40,950 nucleotides of DNA from contig NZ_CAFJ01000748.1 in the NCBI RefSeq assembly GCF_000239795.1, forward strand, positions 1 through 40,950, given 5' to 3'. A program made the position numbers and the translations under genes. The DNA comes from Bradyrhizobium sp. STM 3809. GTDB lineage: Bacteria > Pseudomonadota > Alphaproteobacteria > Rhizobiales > Xanthobacteraceae. This document shows, piece after piece, positions 17,672-25,097 of this stretch (positions are counted from its first letter, which is position 1; each line of letters opens with the position of its first letter). The notes under the pieces are model-generated. The model was not told where the DNA came from, searched no databases, and saw only the letters and a program-made list of their open reading frames with translations.

Positions 17672-17691
17672 ACATAAGCACAAACTTATGT
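17672..17691 (-). promoter_or_regulatory. Palindromic operator at the arsR promoter
   Basis: ACATAAG (17672-17678) and CTTATGT (17685-17691) form a perfect 7-bp inverted repeat with a 6-bp spacer, only six bases upstream of the arsR ATG. On the minus strand it overlaps a plausible promoter: TTGCCC, 17 bases, then TTATGT. Its AT-rich composition stands out from the GC-rich surroundings. Autorepression by the ArsR protein is the natural reading and is inferred. Confidence 0.75.
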
Positions 17692-17778
17692 GTTGGGCAA
17701 GCGCGCATTACGACGCCGGCGTGAGCCGGCAACTGTCCCCTTGCTGCTTCCATCTGCCCCGATGCCGCCCCACAACCG

Positions 17779-17933
17779 GTGTCGTCCCTGCGAACGCAGG
17801 GACCCATAACCCCGGGCATCGTTTGGGGCACGACCGTTCAACATGCCGCCTGCCCCAAGATGCATCCCGCGGTATGGGTCCCGGATCTGCGCCCGCTGAC
17901 GCGTTGCGTCAGCGGTCTTGTCCGGGACGACAC
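17779..17933. repeat. Long intergenic palindrome, family B (copy 4)
   Basis: It runs from GTGTCGTCCCTG to GGGACGACAC, with inner blocks matching copy 3. It lies in the 350-base gap 17666-18015, between the arsR promoter and the stop of the DUF1330 gene. Apart from this element and the arsR operator, nothing is seen there. Confidence 0.88.
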
Positions 17934-18015
17934 CTTTGATGATCGGTGGCTGCACGGCCGGTCGATGAGACGGCCGTTGGTACCGAAGCGGCTCGTCACC
18001 TCATGTCGACGAGGA

Positions 18016-18441
18016 TCACTCCGGCACCTCGCCAAAGTTCTTCCCCACCGGCAACACCGCGTGGCGGATCAGGCGCGAATCCTCCACCGCCGCCTGGCGG
18101 TGCTTCACGGCCTCGCGATAGACGGGATCACGGATCATCTCGACGAAGGCGTGCACGCTCGGATACTCCGCGATGAAGCAGTGGTCCCAGCGCTCCTCCT
18201 GTGGGCCGATCAGCATCAGCTCGAAGCGGCCCTGCCAGACGATGCGGCCGCCGAGGCGTTCGAACACCGGGCCGCTCTCGCGGCCATAGGCGGCATAGGC
18301 TTCCGCGCCGCTGACCTTGGGGCCGTCGGGATAGGCCGCTTCCTTGCGCAGCCGCACCAGGTTCAGCATGTGGATCGGACCCGGCCGGTCATTGTCGCGG
18401 AACTGCGCGAACACCTCCTTGGTGGGATCGATATAGCCCAT
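18016..18441 (-). CDS. DUF1330 family protein
   Basis: This 141-residue soluble protein has a dimeric alpha-beta barrel (ferredoxin-like) fold typical of DUF1330. Recognisable parts are 'GPIHMLNLVRLRKEA', 'EAYAAYGRESGPVFERLGGRIVW' read in segments, and 'EYPSVHAFVEMIRDPVYREAV'. The function of the family is not established. ATG 18441 is preceded by GAGGAAG at good distance. It is divergent from the PBP1A gene, with 147 bases between their starts. The YTAA array in that gap could act on either gene. Confidence 0.85.
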   Translation of the reverse strand: MGYIDPTKEVFAQFRDNDRPGPIHMLNLVRLRKEAAYPDGPKVSGAEAYAAYGRESGPVFERLGGRIVWQGRFELMLIGPQEERWDHCFIAEYPSVHAFVEMIRDPVYREAVKHRQAAVEDSRLIRHAVLPVGKNFGEVPE

Positions 18442-18507
18442 CGGCTTCCTCGCTTCTCGTTGTTGACCTTGGCTTAACCATAACGCGGCGTTGACGGCGC
18501 GGAACTC

Positions 18508-18544
18508 CTAATCGCGCGTTAAGCTTTTCCTAACTGCCCCTTAA
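18508..18544 (+). promoter_or_regulatory. Four YTAA half-sites at 11-bp spacing, CtrA-box-like
   Basis: CTAA at 18508, TTAA at 18519, CTAA at 18530 and TTAA at 18541 are each separated by exactly seven bases. This gives three overlapping copies of the YTAA-N7-YTAA arrangement. The known CtrA binding site of alphaproteobacteria is TTAA-N7-TTAA, so each overlapping pair has one mismatch. The array ends 44 bases before the PBP1A ATG and lies between two divergent genes. CtrA control is inferred from the match only. Confidence 0.55.
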
Positions 18545-18588
18545 ACTCCACTCATTACCGTGGTCGGACGGCAGGGCTCGGGTTGCGT

Positions 18589-20814
18589 ATGGCGCGGGGA
18601 CGGAAACAGGGCGGCGGCGGACGCAAGGAGCCGCGATTCGGCCTTGCGGCGGCGATGGCCGACCTGCGCCTCGATCCCAAGGACCGCATTCCGGCCGGCG
18701 AGGACGCGCCGAAGAAATCAACCAAGAAGAAGCCGGTCGAGCCGGACGACGAGGACGATGTGCCGGCGCGCGAGCCCAAGGCCAACCAGCCGAAACCCAC
18801 CCCACCAAAAGCCAAGCCTGCCCGAGCCAAGTCGCGCTGGGGGATGTCGATCGGCCGCCTCGCCTATTGGGCTGTCGTCTGCGGCCTGTGGGGCGTGATC
18901 GCGCTGGTCGGCGTCGTGATCTGGGCCGGCGCGCATCTGCCGCCGATCCAGTCGCTGGAGATCCCGAAGCGCCCTCCGACCATCGAGATCGTCGGCTATG
19001 ACGGCAGCATGCTGGCACAGCGCGGCGAGATGGCCGGCGCCAATGTCGCGCTGAAGGATCTGCCGCCCTATCTGCCGAAGGCGTTCATCGCCATCGAGGA
19101 CCGCCGCTTCTATCAGCATTTCGGCATCGATCCCGTTGGCATCGCGCGTGCACTGGTCGCCAACATCCTGCATCGCGGCGTGTCACAGGGCGGCTCGACC
19201 CTGACGCAGCAGCTCGCCAAGAACCTGTTCCTGACCCAGGAGCGCACGCTCGCCCGCAAGCTGCAGGAGGCGGAGCTGGCGCTGTGGCTGGAGCGCAAAT
19301 ATTCCAAGCGCGAGATCCTCGAACTGTATCTCAACCGCGTCTATTTCGGCTCCGGCGCGTACGGCGTCGAGGCAGCGGCGCAGCGCTATTTCGGCAAGTC
19401 GGCGCGGCAGGTCACGGTCGCCGAGGCCGCGATGCTCGCCGGCCTCGTCAAATCGCCGTCGCGGCTGGCGCCGAACCGCAATCCGGAAGGCGCGGCCAAG
19501 CGTGCGCAGACCGTGCTCGCGGCGATGGCCGACGCCAAGTTCATCACCGACGCCCAGGCGCAGGCCCAGATCGCGCACCCCAGCGTGGCGGTGAAGCCGG
19601 CCGGCGCCGGCACCGTCAACTACGTCGCCGACTGGATCGGCGAGGTGCTCGACGATCTCGTCGGCCAGGTCGAGGACTCGATCGTGGTCGAGACCACGAT
19701 CGATCCGAAGCTGCAGAGCGTGGCGGAGGCCGCCGTGATCGACGAGCTCGCGGCCAAGAGCGTGAAGTTCAATGTCAGCCAGGGCGCGCTGGTGGCGATG
19801 ACGCCGGACGGTGCCGTGCGCGCCATGGTCGGCGGCCGCAACTATGCCGACAGCCAGTTCAACCGCGCGGTCACCGCCAAGCGCCAGCCCGGCTCGGCGT
19901 TCAAGCCGTTCGTCTATCTCACGGCAATCGAGCAGGGGCTGACGCCGGAGACGGTCCGCCAGGACGCGCCGCTCGATCTGAAGGGCTGGCGGCCGGAGAA
20001 CTACACCAAGGAGTATTTCGGCCCGGTCACGCTGACCCAGGCGCTGGCGATGTCACTCAACACGGTCGCCGTGCGCGTCGGCCTCGAGGTCGGCCCTAAG
20101 AACGTCGTGCGCACCGCGCATCGCCTCGGCATCGCCTCCAAGCTCGATCCCAACCCGTCGATCGCGCTGGGAACCTCGGAAGTATCGATGATCGAGCTGG
20201 TCGGCGCCTACGCGCCGTTCTCCAATGGCGGCCTCGCCGTGTCGCCGCATGTGGTGACGCGGATCAAGACGCTCGACGGCAAGCTGCTCTACATGCGCCA
20301 GGCCGAGCAGCCGGCGCAGGTGATCGAGCCGCGCAACGTCGCGATGATGAACCAGATGATGCAGGAGACGCTGATCTCGGGCACCGCCAAGAAGGCCGAG
20401 ATCCCCGGCTGGGTCGCCGCCGGCAAGACCGGCACCAGCCAGGATTTCCGCGACGCCTGGTTCATCGGCTACACCTCCCATCTCGTCACCGGCGTCTGGC
20501 TCGGCAATGACGACAACTCGCCGACCCGGAAGGCCACCGGCGGCGGCCTGCCGGTCGAGGTCTGGACCCGCTTCATGCGCGCGGCGCATCAGGGCGTGCC
20601 GGTCGCGGCGCTGCCGAACGCGCAGGGAGCGGGGCTGGTGCCGACGCTGGCGCAGATCGCCTCGCAGATTTCCGCGCCGACGGCCCCTGCCCCCAATGCA
20701 GCCTATTCCGCGCGCTCGGCGGCGCCGAGTCCGGGCCGCGGCAATACGCGGCCGGAGCCGGCCGCCGGGCTCGACGGCTGGCTGGTGGACCGCCTGTTCG
20801 GCGGCCAGCGCTGA
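18589..20814 (+). CDS. mrcA: Bifunctional penicillin-binding protein 1A (transglycosylase/transpeptidase)
   Basis: This class A PBP polymerises and cross-links peptidoglycan in the periplasm. The 741-residue protein begins with a basic, Lys/Pro-rich cytoplasmic tail of about 80 residues, followed by one membrane helix near residues 88-110. The GT51 transglycosylase domain has catalytic E170 in 'EDRRFYQHFG' and 'GGSTLTQQLAKNLF'. The transpeptidase domain has the SxxK nucleophile S436-K439 ('GSAFKPF'), SxN at S489 ('MSLNTVA') and KTGT at 613-616. A Pro/Ala-rich C-terminus follows. ATG 18589 is used; TTG two codons upstream is possible. Divergent from the DUF1330 gene, its promoter region carries the YTAA array. 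Some alphaproteobacterial relatives are annotated PBP1c-like, but the domain set fits 1A. Confidence 0.93.
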   Translation: MARGRKQGGGGRKEPRFGLAAAMADLRLDPKDRIPAGEDAPKKSTKKKPVEPDDEDDVPAREPKANQPKPTPPKAKPARAKSRWGMSIGRLAYWAVVCGLWGVIALVGVVIWAGAHLPPIQSLEIPKRPPTIEIVGYDGSMLAQRGEMAGANVALKDLPPYLPKAFIAIEDRRFYQHFGIDPVGIARALVANILHRGVSQGGSTLTQQLAKNLFLTQERTLARKLQEAELALWLERKYSKREILELYLNRVYFGSGAYGVEAAAQRYFGKSARQVTVAEAAMLAGLVKSPSRLAPNRNPEGAAKRAQTVLAAMADAKFITDAQAQAQIAHPSVAVKPAGAGTVNYVADWIGEVLDDLVGQVEDSIVVETTIDPKLQSVAEAAVIDELAAKSVKFNVSQGALVAMTPDGAVRAMVGGRNYADSQFNRAVTAKRQPGSAFKPFVYLTAIEQGLTPETVRQDAPLDLKGWRPENYTKEYFGPVTLTQALAMSLNTVAVRVGLEVGPKNVVRTAHRLGIASKLDPNPSIALGTSEVSMIELVGAYAPFSNGGLAVSPHVVTRIKTLDGKLLYMRQAEQPAQVIEPRNVAMMNQMMQETLISGTAKKAEIPGWVAAGKTGTSQDFRDAWFIGYTSHLVTGVWLGNDDNSPTRKATGGGLPVEVWTRFMRAAHQGVPVAALPNAQGAGLVPTLAQIASQISAPTAPAPNAAYSARSAAPSPGRGNTRPEPAAGLDGWLVDRLFGGQR

Positions 20815-20870
20815 GCCGGGTCGGACCTGAGCTGAGGTGAGCAGTTGAGCGAGCTGAGCACGCCACGCCG

Positions 20871-21007
20871 ACCGTCATTCCGGGGCAAGGCCGCAGGCCT
20901 TGAACGCGGAATCTCGAAATTGCCTGGCGTTGTTTTCCAACAAGCTCGGGATTCCGGGCTCAATCGCCAACGCGCTGACGCGCGTTGACGATTGCCCCGG
21001 AATGACG
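20871..21007. repeat. Long intergenic palindrome, family A (copy 4)
   Basis: It starts ACCGTCATTCCGGGGCAA and ends TTGCCCCGGAATGACGGT, a perfect 18-bp pair of arms. It separates the convergent PBP1A and GGDEF-EAL genes. The central part is unlike that of copies 1-3. Confidence 0.9.
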
Positions 21008-21089
21008 GTGGAGGCGGGAAAAAGGCCGCTCATCATCAGGTGACGAACCGGCCTGCATCCGCAACACGGAGAGTGAAGGCCCGGGCCGG

Positions 21090-23729
21090 TCAGCCCGCCG
21101 CCGCAGCCGGTCGCGGCGTCGTCCCGGCGGCAGGCGTCCCCGCCGCCTGCGCCAGCGCACGGCCGACCTGACGCAGCATCAGGCTCGCGCGGTACGCGCT
21201 GTAATCCAGCAGCCAGCGGCTGAAGGCGCCGGCGGCCATCGGACGCGCGAACAGGAAGCCCTGCATCGCATCGCAGCCGAGCTCGGCGAGCAGCCTGCGC
21301 TGCGGCTCGGTCTCGACACCCTCGGCGACCACCTTGACGTCGAGGCTCTGGCCGACGCGGACCACCGCGGTCACGATCGCCCGCGTGCCTTGGTCGTTCT
21401 CGATATTGCGCATGAAGCCACGATCGATCTTGAGCTCGTGGATCGGCAGCTGCGCCAGCCGGCTGAGGCTGGAATAGCCGGTGCCGAAATCGTCCAGCGA
21501 CAGGCCGACGCCCATGTTGCGCAGCTCGCTCATGGTGGCGATCACGGTGGCGCGCTCGTTGAGGATCACGCCCTCGGTGATCTCCAGCATCAGCATCTTC
21601 GCCGGCAGATCGTTGGCGGCCAGGATCTGCGCCACCACAGCGGCCAGGTTGACGTTCTGGAAGTTGATCGGCGACAGGTTCACCGAGATGCAGGGGATGT
21701 CGAGGCCGGCGCGGCGCCACGACGCCATCTGCTGGCAGGCCGTCTTGATCGACCACACGCCGATCTGCTCGATCAGGCCGCATTCCTCGGCGAGCGGGAT
21801 GAACTTGGCGGGCGACACGTCGCCGAGCACCGGATCGTGCCAGCGCGCCAGCGCCTCGACGCCGTGAATGGCGCCGTTCCTGGTGCAGATCTGGGGCTGG
21901 TAGTGCAGCGTCAGCGCCTCGCTGGCGATCGCCTCGCGCAGCGCGGTCGAGTGCATCAGCCGCTCCTCGGCGAGCTTGTCGATGTCGGCGCTGAAGAAGC
22001 GATAGGTGGCGCGGCCGGCGCGCTTGGCCTTGTACATCGCCCCGTCCGCCTGCTTAATCAGGGTCTCGATGTCGGTGGCATTGTCCGGATAGAGGCTGAG
22101 CCCCATGCTCGCGGACATCGGCACCTGGCGCTTGCCGATCGTCAGCGGCATCGCCAGCGCCGCGGTGATCCGTGCCGCGGCCAGCGAGGCCTCGAGCGCA
22201 TCGCGGTTCTGCAGCACGATCACGAATTCGTCGCCGCCGAGCCGGCCGAGCATATCGCCCGGACGGATCTGCGCCCGCAGGCGGTTGGCGAAGGCGACCA
22301 GGAACTCGTCGCCGGCGGCGTGGCCCAGCGTATCGTTGACGTCCTTGAAATTGTCGGCGTCCAGGAAGGCGACCGCGAGATGGCTGCCTTCCGGGCAGGC
22401 CTTGATCGCCTCGGCGATCATCGACGGAATGCGGGCGCGGTTCGGCAACCCCGTCAGCATGTCGTGATAGGCGACCTGCGAGATCGTGGAGCGGACCTCC
22501 TGGCGCTCGATCGCGAGCGAGCCGAGCTGAACGCACGCCGACACGATCTGTTCATGCCAGGGGCTGGGCCCGCGGCATTCGCGGAAGTAGAACGCGAAGG
22601 TGCCGATGACGCGGCCGTCCTTGCCCTTGATCGGGGTCGACCAGCAGGCACGCAGGCCAGCCTCAAGCGGTCCGGACTTGTAAGGCTGCCAGCGCGGATC
22701 GGTGTCGAGGTCGCGTGCCAGCACCGGCTCGCACAGATAGGCCGCGGTTCCGCAGGAGCCGACGTCGGGCCCGATCGCGACGCCGTCGAGGCCGGCGGAA
22801 TAGGCCGGCGGCAGGCTGGGTCCGCCGAGCGGATGAATCTTGCCGTCCGAGTCGACGTGCAGGATCGAGCAGACCACGTCCGGCGCCAGTTCTTCGACCC
22901 GGCGGCACAACTGATCGGCGATGGTCGTGATCGACACGTCGGACGCCAGCGAGGACATGATCAGCTGCTGCAGCGAGCGCAACTGCTTGGTCTCTCTGAT
23001 ATCGCTGAGCAGGCCGACCAGGTATTTGACCTTGCCCTGGCGGTTGCGGTGCGCCTTGACATGCGCCGTGGTCCAGATCTCGCGGCCGGCCTTGTCATAG
23101 ATCAGCAGATCTTCCTCGACCCCCTGGGCGTCGATGATGCACTGCTTCAACCGCTCGACCATCGCGGGGTCGGTGCACGGACCGACCAGCAGCTTTTCCA
23201 CCTGCTGTCCCAGCGCCTCCTCGGCGCTGTAGCCGTAGATGCTGGTGAAGGCGGCGTTGGTGTAGAGGATGTTCAGGTTGTGATCCGCCACCACGACGCC
23301 GCGGTTGCTGCGGTCGGCGACCGAGGTCATCAGCGCGTTGCGCTCGCGCAGCTGGACCTCGGAGGTGACGTCGCGCATCAGCAGCAGCGAGCGCACCGGC
23401 GTCAGCCCGTCGGGGAGTGGATACAGATTGACCTGAACGCGGCTGCGGGGGCCGCCGGCATGACGGAGCGTGAACTCGCAGGCGAACTCCGCCTGGTCGC
23501 TCGCCGCGTCGCCCATCGGCGCCGGCAGCACGCCGGCAGGCAGCCCGAGATCGACGAGATCCGCACCGATCAGGCCGGCGAGATCACGCTGCAACAATGT
23601 TGCAGCGGCCTGGTTGGCGTGATGGACACGGCCATCGCCGTCGAGAAAGAGGAACGCCTCGGTGGCGCGATCGATCGCGGCCGAGAGCAGTGGCGCAGAC
23701 GCGGCCGGTGGGAACTCGCTTGCAAGCAT
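21090..23729 (-). CDS. PAS-PAS-GAF-GGDEF-EAL cyclic-di-GMP signalling protein
   Basis: The 879-residue cytoplasmic protein combines sensory domains with both cyclic-di-GMP enzyme domains. Two PAS domains lie at about 15-125 and 135-250 ('VVVADHNLNILYTNAAFTSIYG' is in the second, read in parts). A GAF domain lies at about 270-420. The diguanylate cyclase domain has an intact GGDEF at 498-502, and the phosphodiesterase domain has EAL at 625-627 plus 'LEITE', 'DDFGTGYSSL', 'KIDRGF' and 'AEGVET'. Both active sites look complete. The layout resembles bacterial DGC/PDE-A and Dos-type proteins, though no heme ligand can be assigned. ATG 23729 is chosen over GTG 23753; neither has a good Shine-Dalgarno. 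No partner gene is adjacent. Confidence 0.93.
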   Translation of the reverse strand: MLASEFPPAASAPLLSAAIDRATEAFLFLDGDGRVHHANQAAATLLQRDLAGLIGADLVDLGLPAGVLPAPMGDAASDQAEFACEFTLRHAGGPRSRVQVNLYPLPDGLTPVRSLLLMRDVTSEVQLRERNALMTSVADRSNRGVVVADHNLNILYTNAAFTSIYGYSAEEALGQQVEKLLVGPCTDPAMVERLKQCIIDAQGVEEDLLIYDKAGREIWTTAHVKAHRNRQGKVKYLVGLLSDIRETKQLRSLQQLIMSSLASDVSITTIADQLCRRVEELAPDVVCSILHVDSDGKIHPLGGPSLPPAYSAGLDGVAIGPDVGSCGTAAYLCEPVLARDLDTDPRWQPYKSGPLEAGLRACWSTPIKGKDGRVIGTFAFYFRECRGPSPWHEQIVSACVQLGSLAIERQEVRSTISQVAYHDMLTGLPNRARIPSMIAEAIKACPEGSHLAVAFLDADNFKDVNDTLGHAAGDEFLVAFANRLRAQIRPGDMLGRLGGDEFVIVLQNRDALEASLAAARITAALAMPLTIGKRQVPMSASMGLSLYPDNATDIETLIKQADGAMYKAKRAGRATYRFFSADIDKLAEERLMHSTALREAIASEALTLHYQPQICTRNGAIHGVEALARWHDPVLGDVSPAKFIPLAEECGLIEQIGVWSIKTACQQMASWRRAGLDIPCISVNLSPINFQNVNLAAVVAQILAANDLPAKMLMLEITEGVILNERATVIATMSELRNMGVGLSLDDFGTGYSSLSRLAQLPIHELKIDRGFMRNIENDQGTRAIVTAVVRVGQSLDVKVVAEGVETEPQRRLLAELGCDAMQGFLFARPMAAGAFSRWLLDYSAYRASLMLRQVGRALAQAAGTPAAGTTPRPAAAAG

Positions 23730-23860
23730 CGTTCGATTCGAAGCGCGCTGCACGTTTCGAGAGCAACGTTCAGCGCTTGGGTTGCAGCGAACGGCCCGGC
23801 TGCTGCTGGGACGTCACCTTGGAGGGTTGATCGAACCCGAATTTGGCGAGGTCGTCGTTA

Positions 23861-23882
23861 CAGCGGCGTTAAGGCGCCGCTG
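23861..23882. repeat. Short perfect hairpin in the gene-free stretch upstream of the GGDEF-EAL gene
   Basis: CAGCGGCG and CGCCGCTG flank TTAAGG, giving an 8-bp stem with a 6-base loop. There is no T tract on either strand, so it is not a typical terminator. It lies in the 320-base gene-free stretch 23730-24049, which otherwise holds only the terminator at 23982-24018. Confidence 0.55.
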
Positions 23883-23981
23883 AAATGAGCAGACTCCCCT
23901 GGCTGCCGGCGAGAAAGCTTAAGAATTCGATAGCTGATCGGTGGCTTCTGCTCGGATGGCGGAACCCGGGGCTTCGGCCCG

Positions 23982-24018
23982 CAAAAACAAAATGGCCCGG
24001 CGAACAGGCCGGGCCATT
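23982..24018 (-). terminator. Rho-independent terminator of the M48/YgjP-type gene
   Basis: AATGGCCCGG (23991-24000) pairs with CCGGGCCATT (24009-24018) across an 8-base loop. On the minus strand it is followed by TTTTGTTTTTG. It lies 32 bases beyond the stop of the metallopeptidase gene at 24050. Confidence 0.88.
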
Positions 24019-24049
24019 GTCGTATGCGATCGCCGATCGTTTAAGTGTC

Positions 24050-24805
24050 TCAGTCCTCGACGCCGTAGCGGTGCAGGTCGTTGCCGCAGGTGTCGAGCCA
24101 CTTCTTGGCGCGCTCGACCGAGCCGCAGATCTTGCCGCAGACCTTCCAGAACCGCGGCGAGTGGTTCATCTCGATCAGATGCGCGACCTCATGCGCCGCG
24201 AGATAGTCGAGCACGAAGGGCGGCGCGAGGATCAGGCGCCAGGAGAACGACAGCGAGCCGGCCGAGGTGCACGAGCCCCAGCGGCTCGACTGGTCGCGGA
24301 TCGACAGCCGCTTGACCTTGACGCCGAGCTGCTCGGCATAGGCATCGGACGCCTTCTGCAGGTCGCGGCGCGCCTCGCGCTTGAGGAAGTCGAGCACGCG
24401 GCGCTCGGTGTGCTCGATGCCGCCGGCCACGCAGAGAATCTTCTCGCCGCTGTCGCGGGTCTCGGTCCACACCGTGCCGCGCTCGCCGGCGCGATGCACG
24501 ATCTTGTGCGGCACGCCCCGCAACGGCACCAAGGTGCCGGGCAGGAAGGGCGCGGCCTTCGGCAGACGGCCGAGACGGGCTGCAATCCACGCGCCATGAC
24601 GCTGCGCGAAGTCCTTCGCTTCGATGATCGTGCCGCGCGGAGGCATCGTGAGGATCGCTTCGCGATCCGACGGATGAATTCTCAGGGTATAACGTCGCGC
24701 ACGACGGTGACGCCGCAATCTAATCGAGTAGATTTGCGAGCCATGCTTGACGAGAAGACGCGAAGGTTCGGCGGGCCGCCGATAGAGTAGCGCGCGAGTG
24801 GCCAT
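24050..24805 (-). CDS. M48/YgjP-type zinc metallopeptidase domain protein (DUF45)
   Basis: This 251-residue protein belongs to the YgjP/DUF45 family, compact gluzincin-like peptidases with no firmly known substrate. Zinc ligands and the catalytic glutamate are in H205-E206-V207-A208-H209 within 'LAAHEVAHLIEMNHS'. A later histidine (H215, followed by 'SPRFWKVCG') is a conserved feature. Also typical are 'SIRDQSSRWGSCTSAGSLSFSW' (read in parts), 'LRRHRRARRYTLRI' near the N-terminus and the C-terminal 'AKKWLDTCG'. ATG 24805 is chosen; the 28 codons upstream are poor. A strong terminator follows the gene. The 292-base region before it contains no gene. Confidence 0.85.
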   Translation of the reverse strand: MATRALLYRRPAEPSRLLVKHGSQIYSIRLRRHRRARRYTLRIHPSDREAILTMPPRGTIIEAKDFAQRHGAWIAARLGRLPKAAPFLPGTLVPLRGVPHKIVHRAGERGTVWTETRDSGEKILCVAGGIEHTERRVLDFLKREARRDLQKASDAYAEQLGVKVKRLSIRDQSSRWGSCTSAGSLSFSWRLILAPPFVLDYLAAHEVAHLIEMNHSPRFWKVCGKICGSVERAKKWLDTCGNDLHRYGVED

Positions 24806-24981
24806 TTCTGTCAGTCCGGGGGGTAAGAACTCGCCCGGATTTTGCCATATCCGCCGCCAGGGAAAGCGCTCGGCGCAAAAACAAATCATTTGCCCAACAT
24901 ACAGGGGCTCGGAGGGTTCCGCACCCCAGAGATTGGGCCTTCACGACCGCTCATGAAGTGAGTTTAGATTCAAAAGCGTCG

Positions 24982-25013
24982 CTCAAGCAGCGACGCCACA
25001 TTCACTGCTTGAG
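24982..25013 (-). terminator. Possible weak terminator after phaZ
   Basis: CTCAAGCAG (24982-24990) and CTGCTTGAG (25005-25013) form a perfect 9-bp stem with a 14-base loop, 84 bases beyond the phaZ stop. On the minus strand TTTT follows six bases after the stem, so the fit to an intrinsic terminator is only partial. The rest of the gap 24806-25097 shows no gene. Confidence 0.4.
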
Positions 25014-25097
25014 TCACTCCGGAATTCAAGTTTTCGAAGCCTCTTCAAAGAGTTAACGCGAAGCCGGATTCGACTGCGCAGAACCCCTCCCTCGACG

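Noticed and set aside
23861-23882. Terminator for the GGDEF-EAL or a neighbouring gene
   Set aside because: The hairpin has no T tract on either strand and lies upstream, not downstream, of the GGDEF-EAL gene.
21390-23888. An 832-codon plus-strand frame opposite the GGDEF-EAL gene
   Set aside because: It is antisense to a well-supported gene and shows only composition-driven repeats such as Arg/Gln/His runs.
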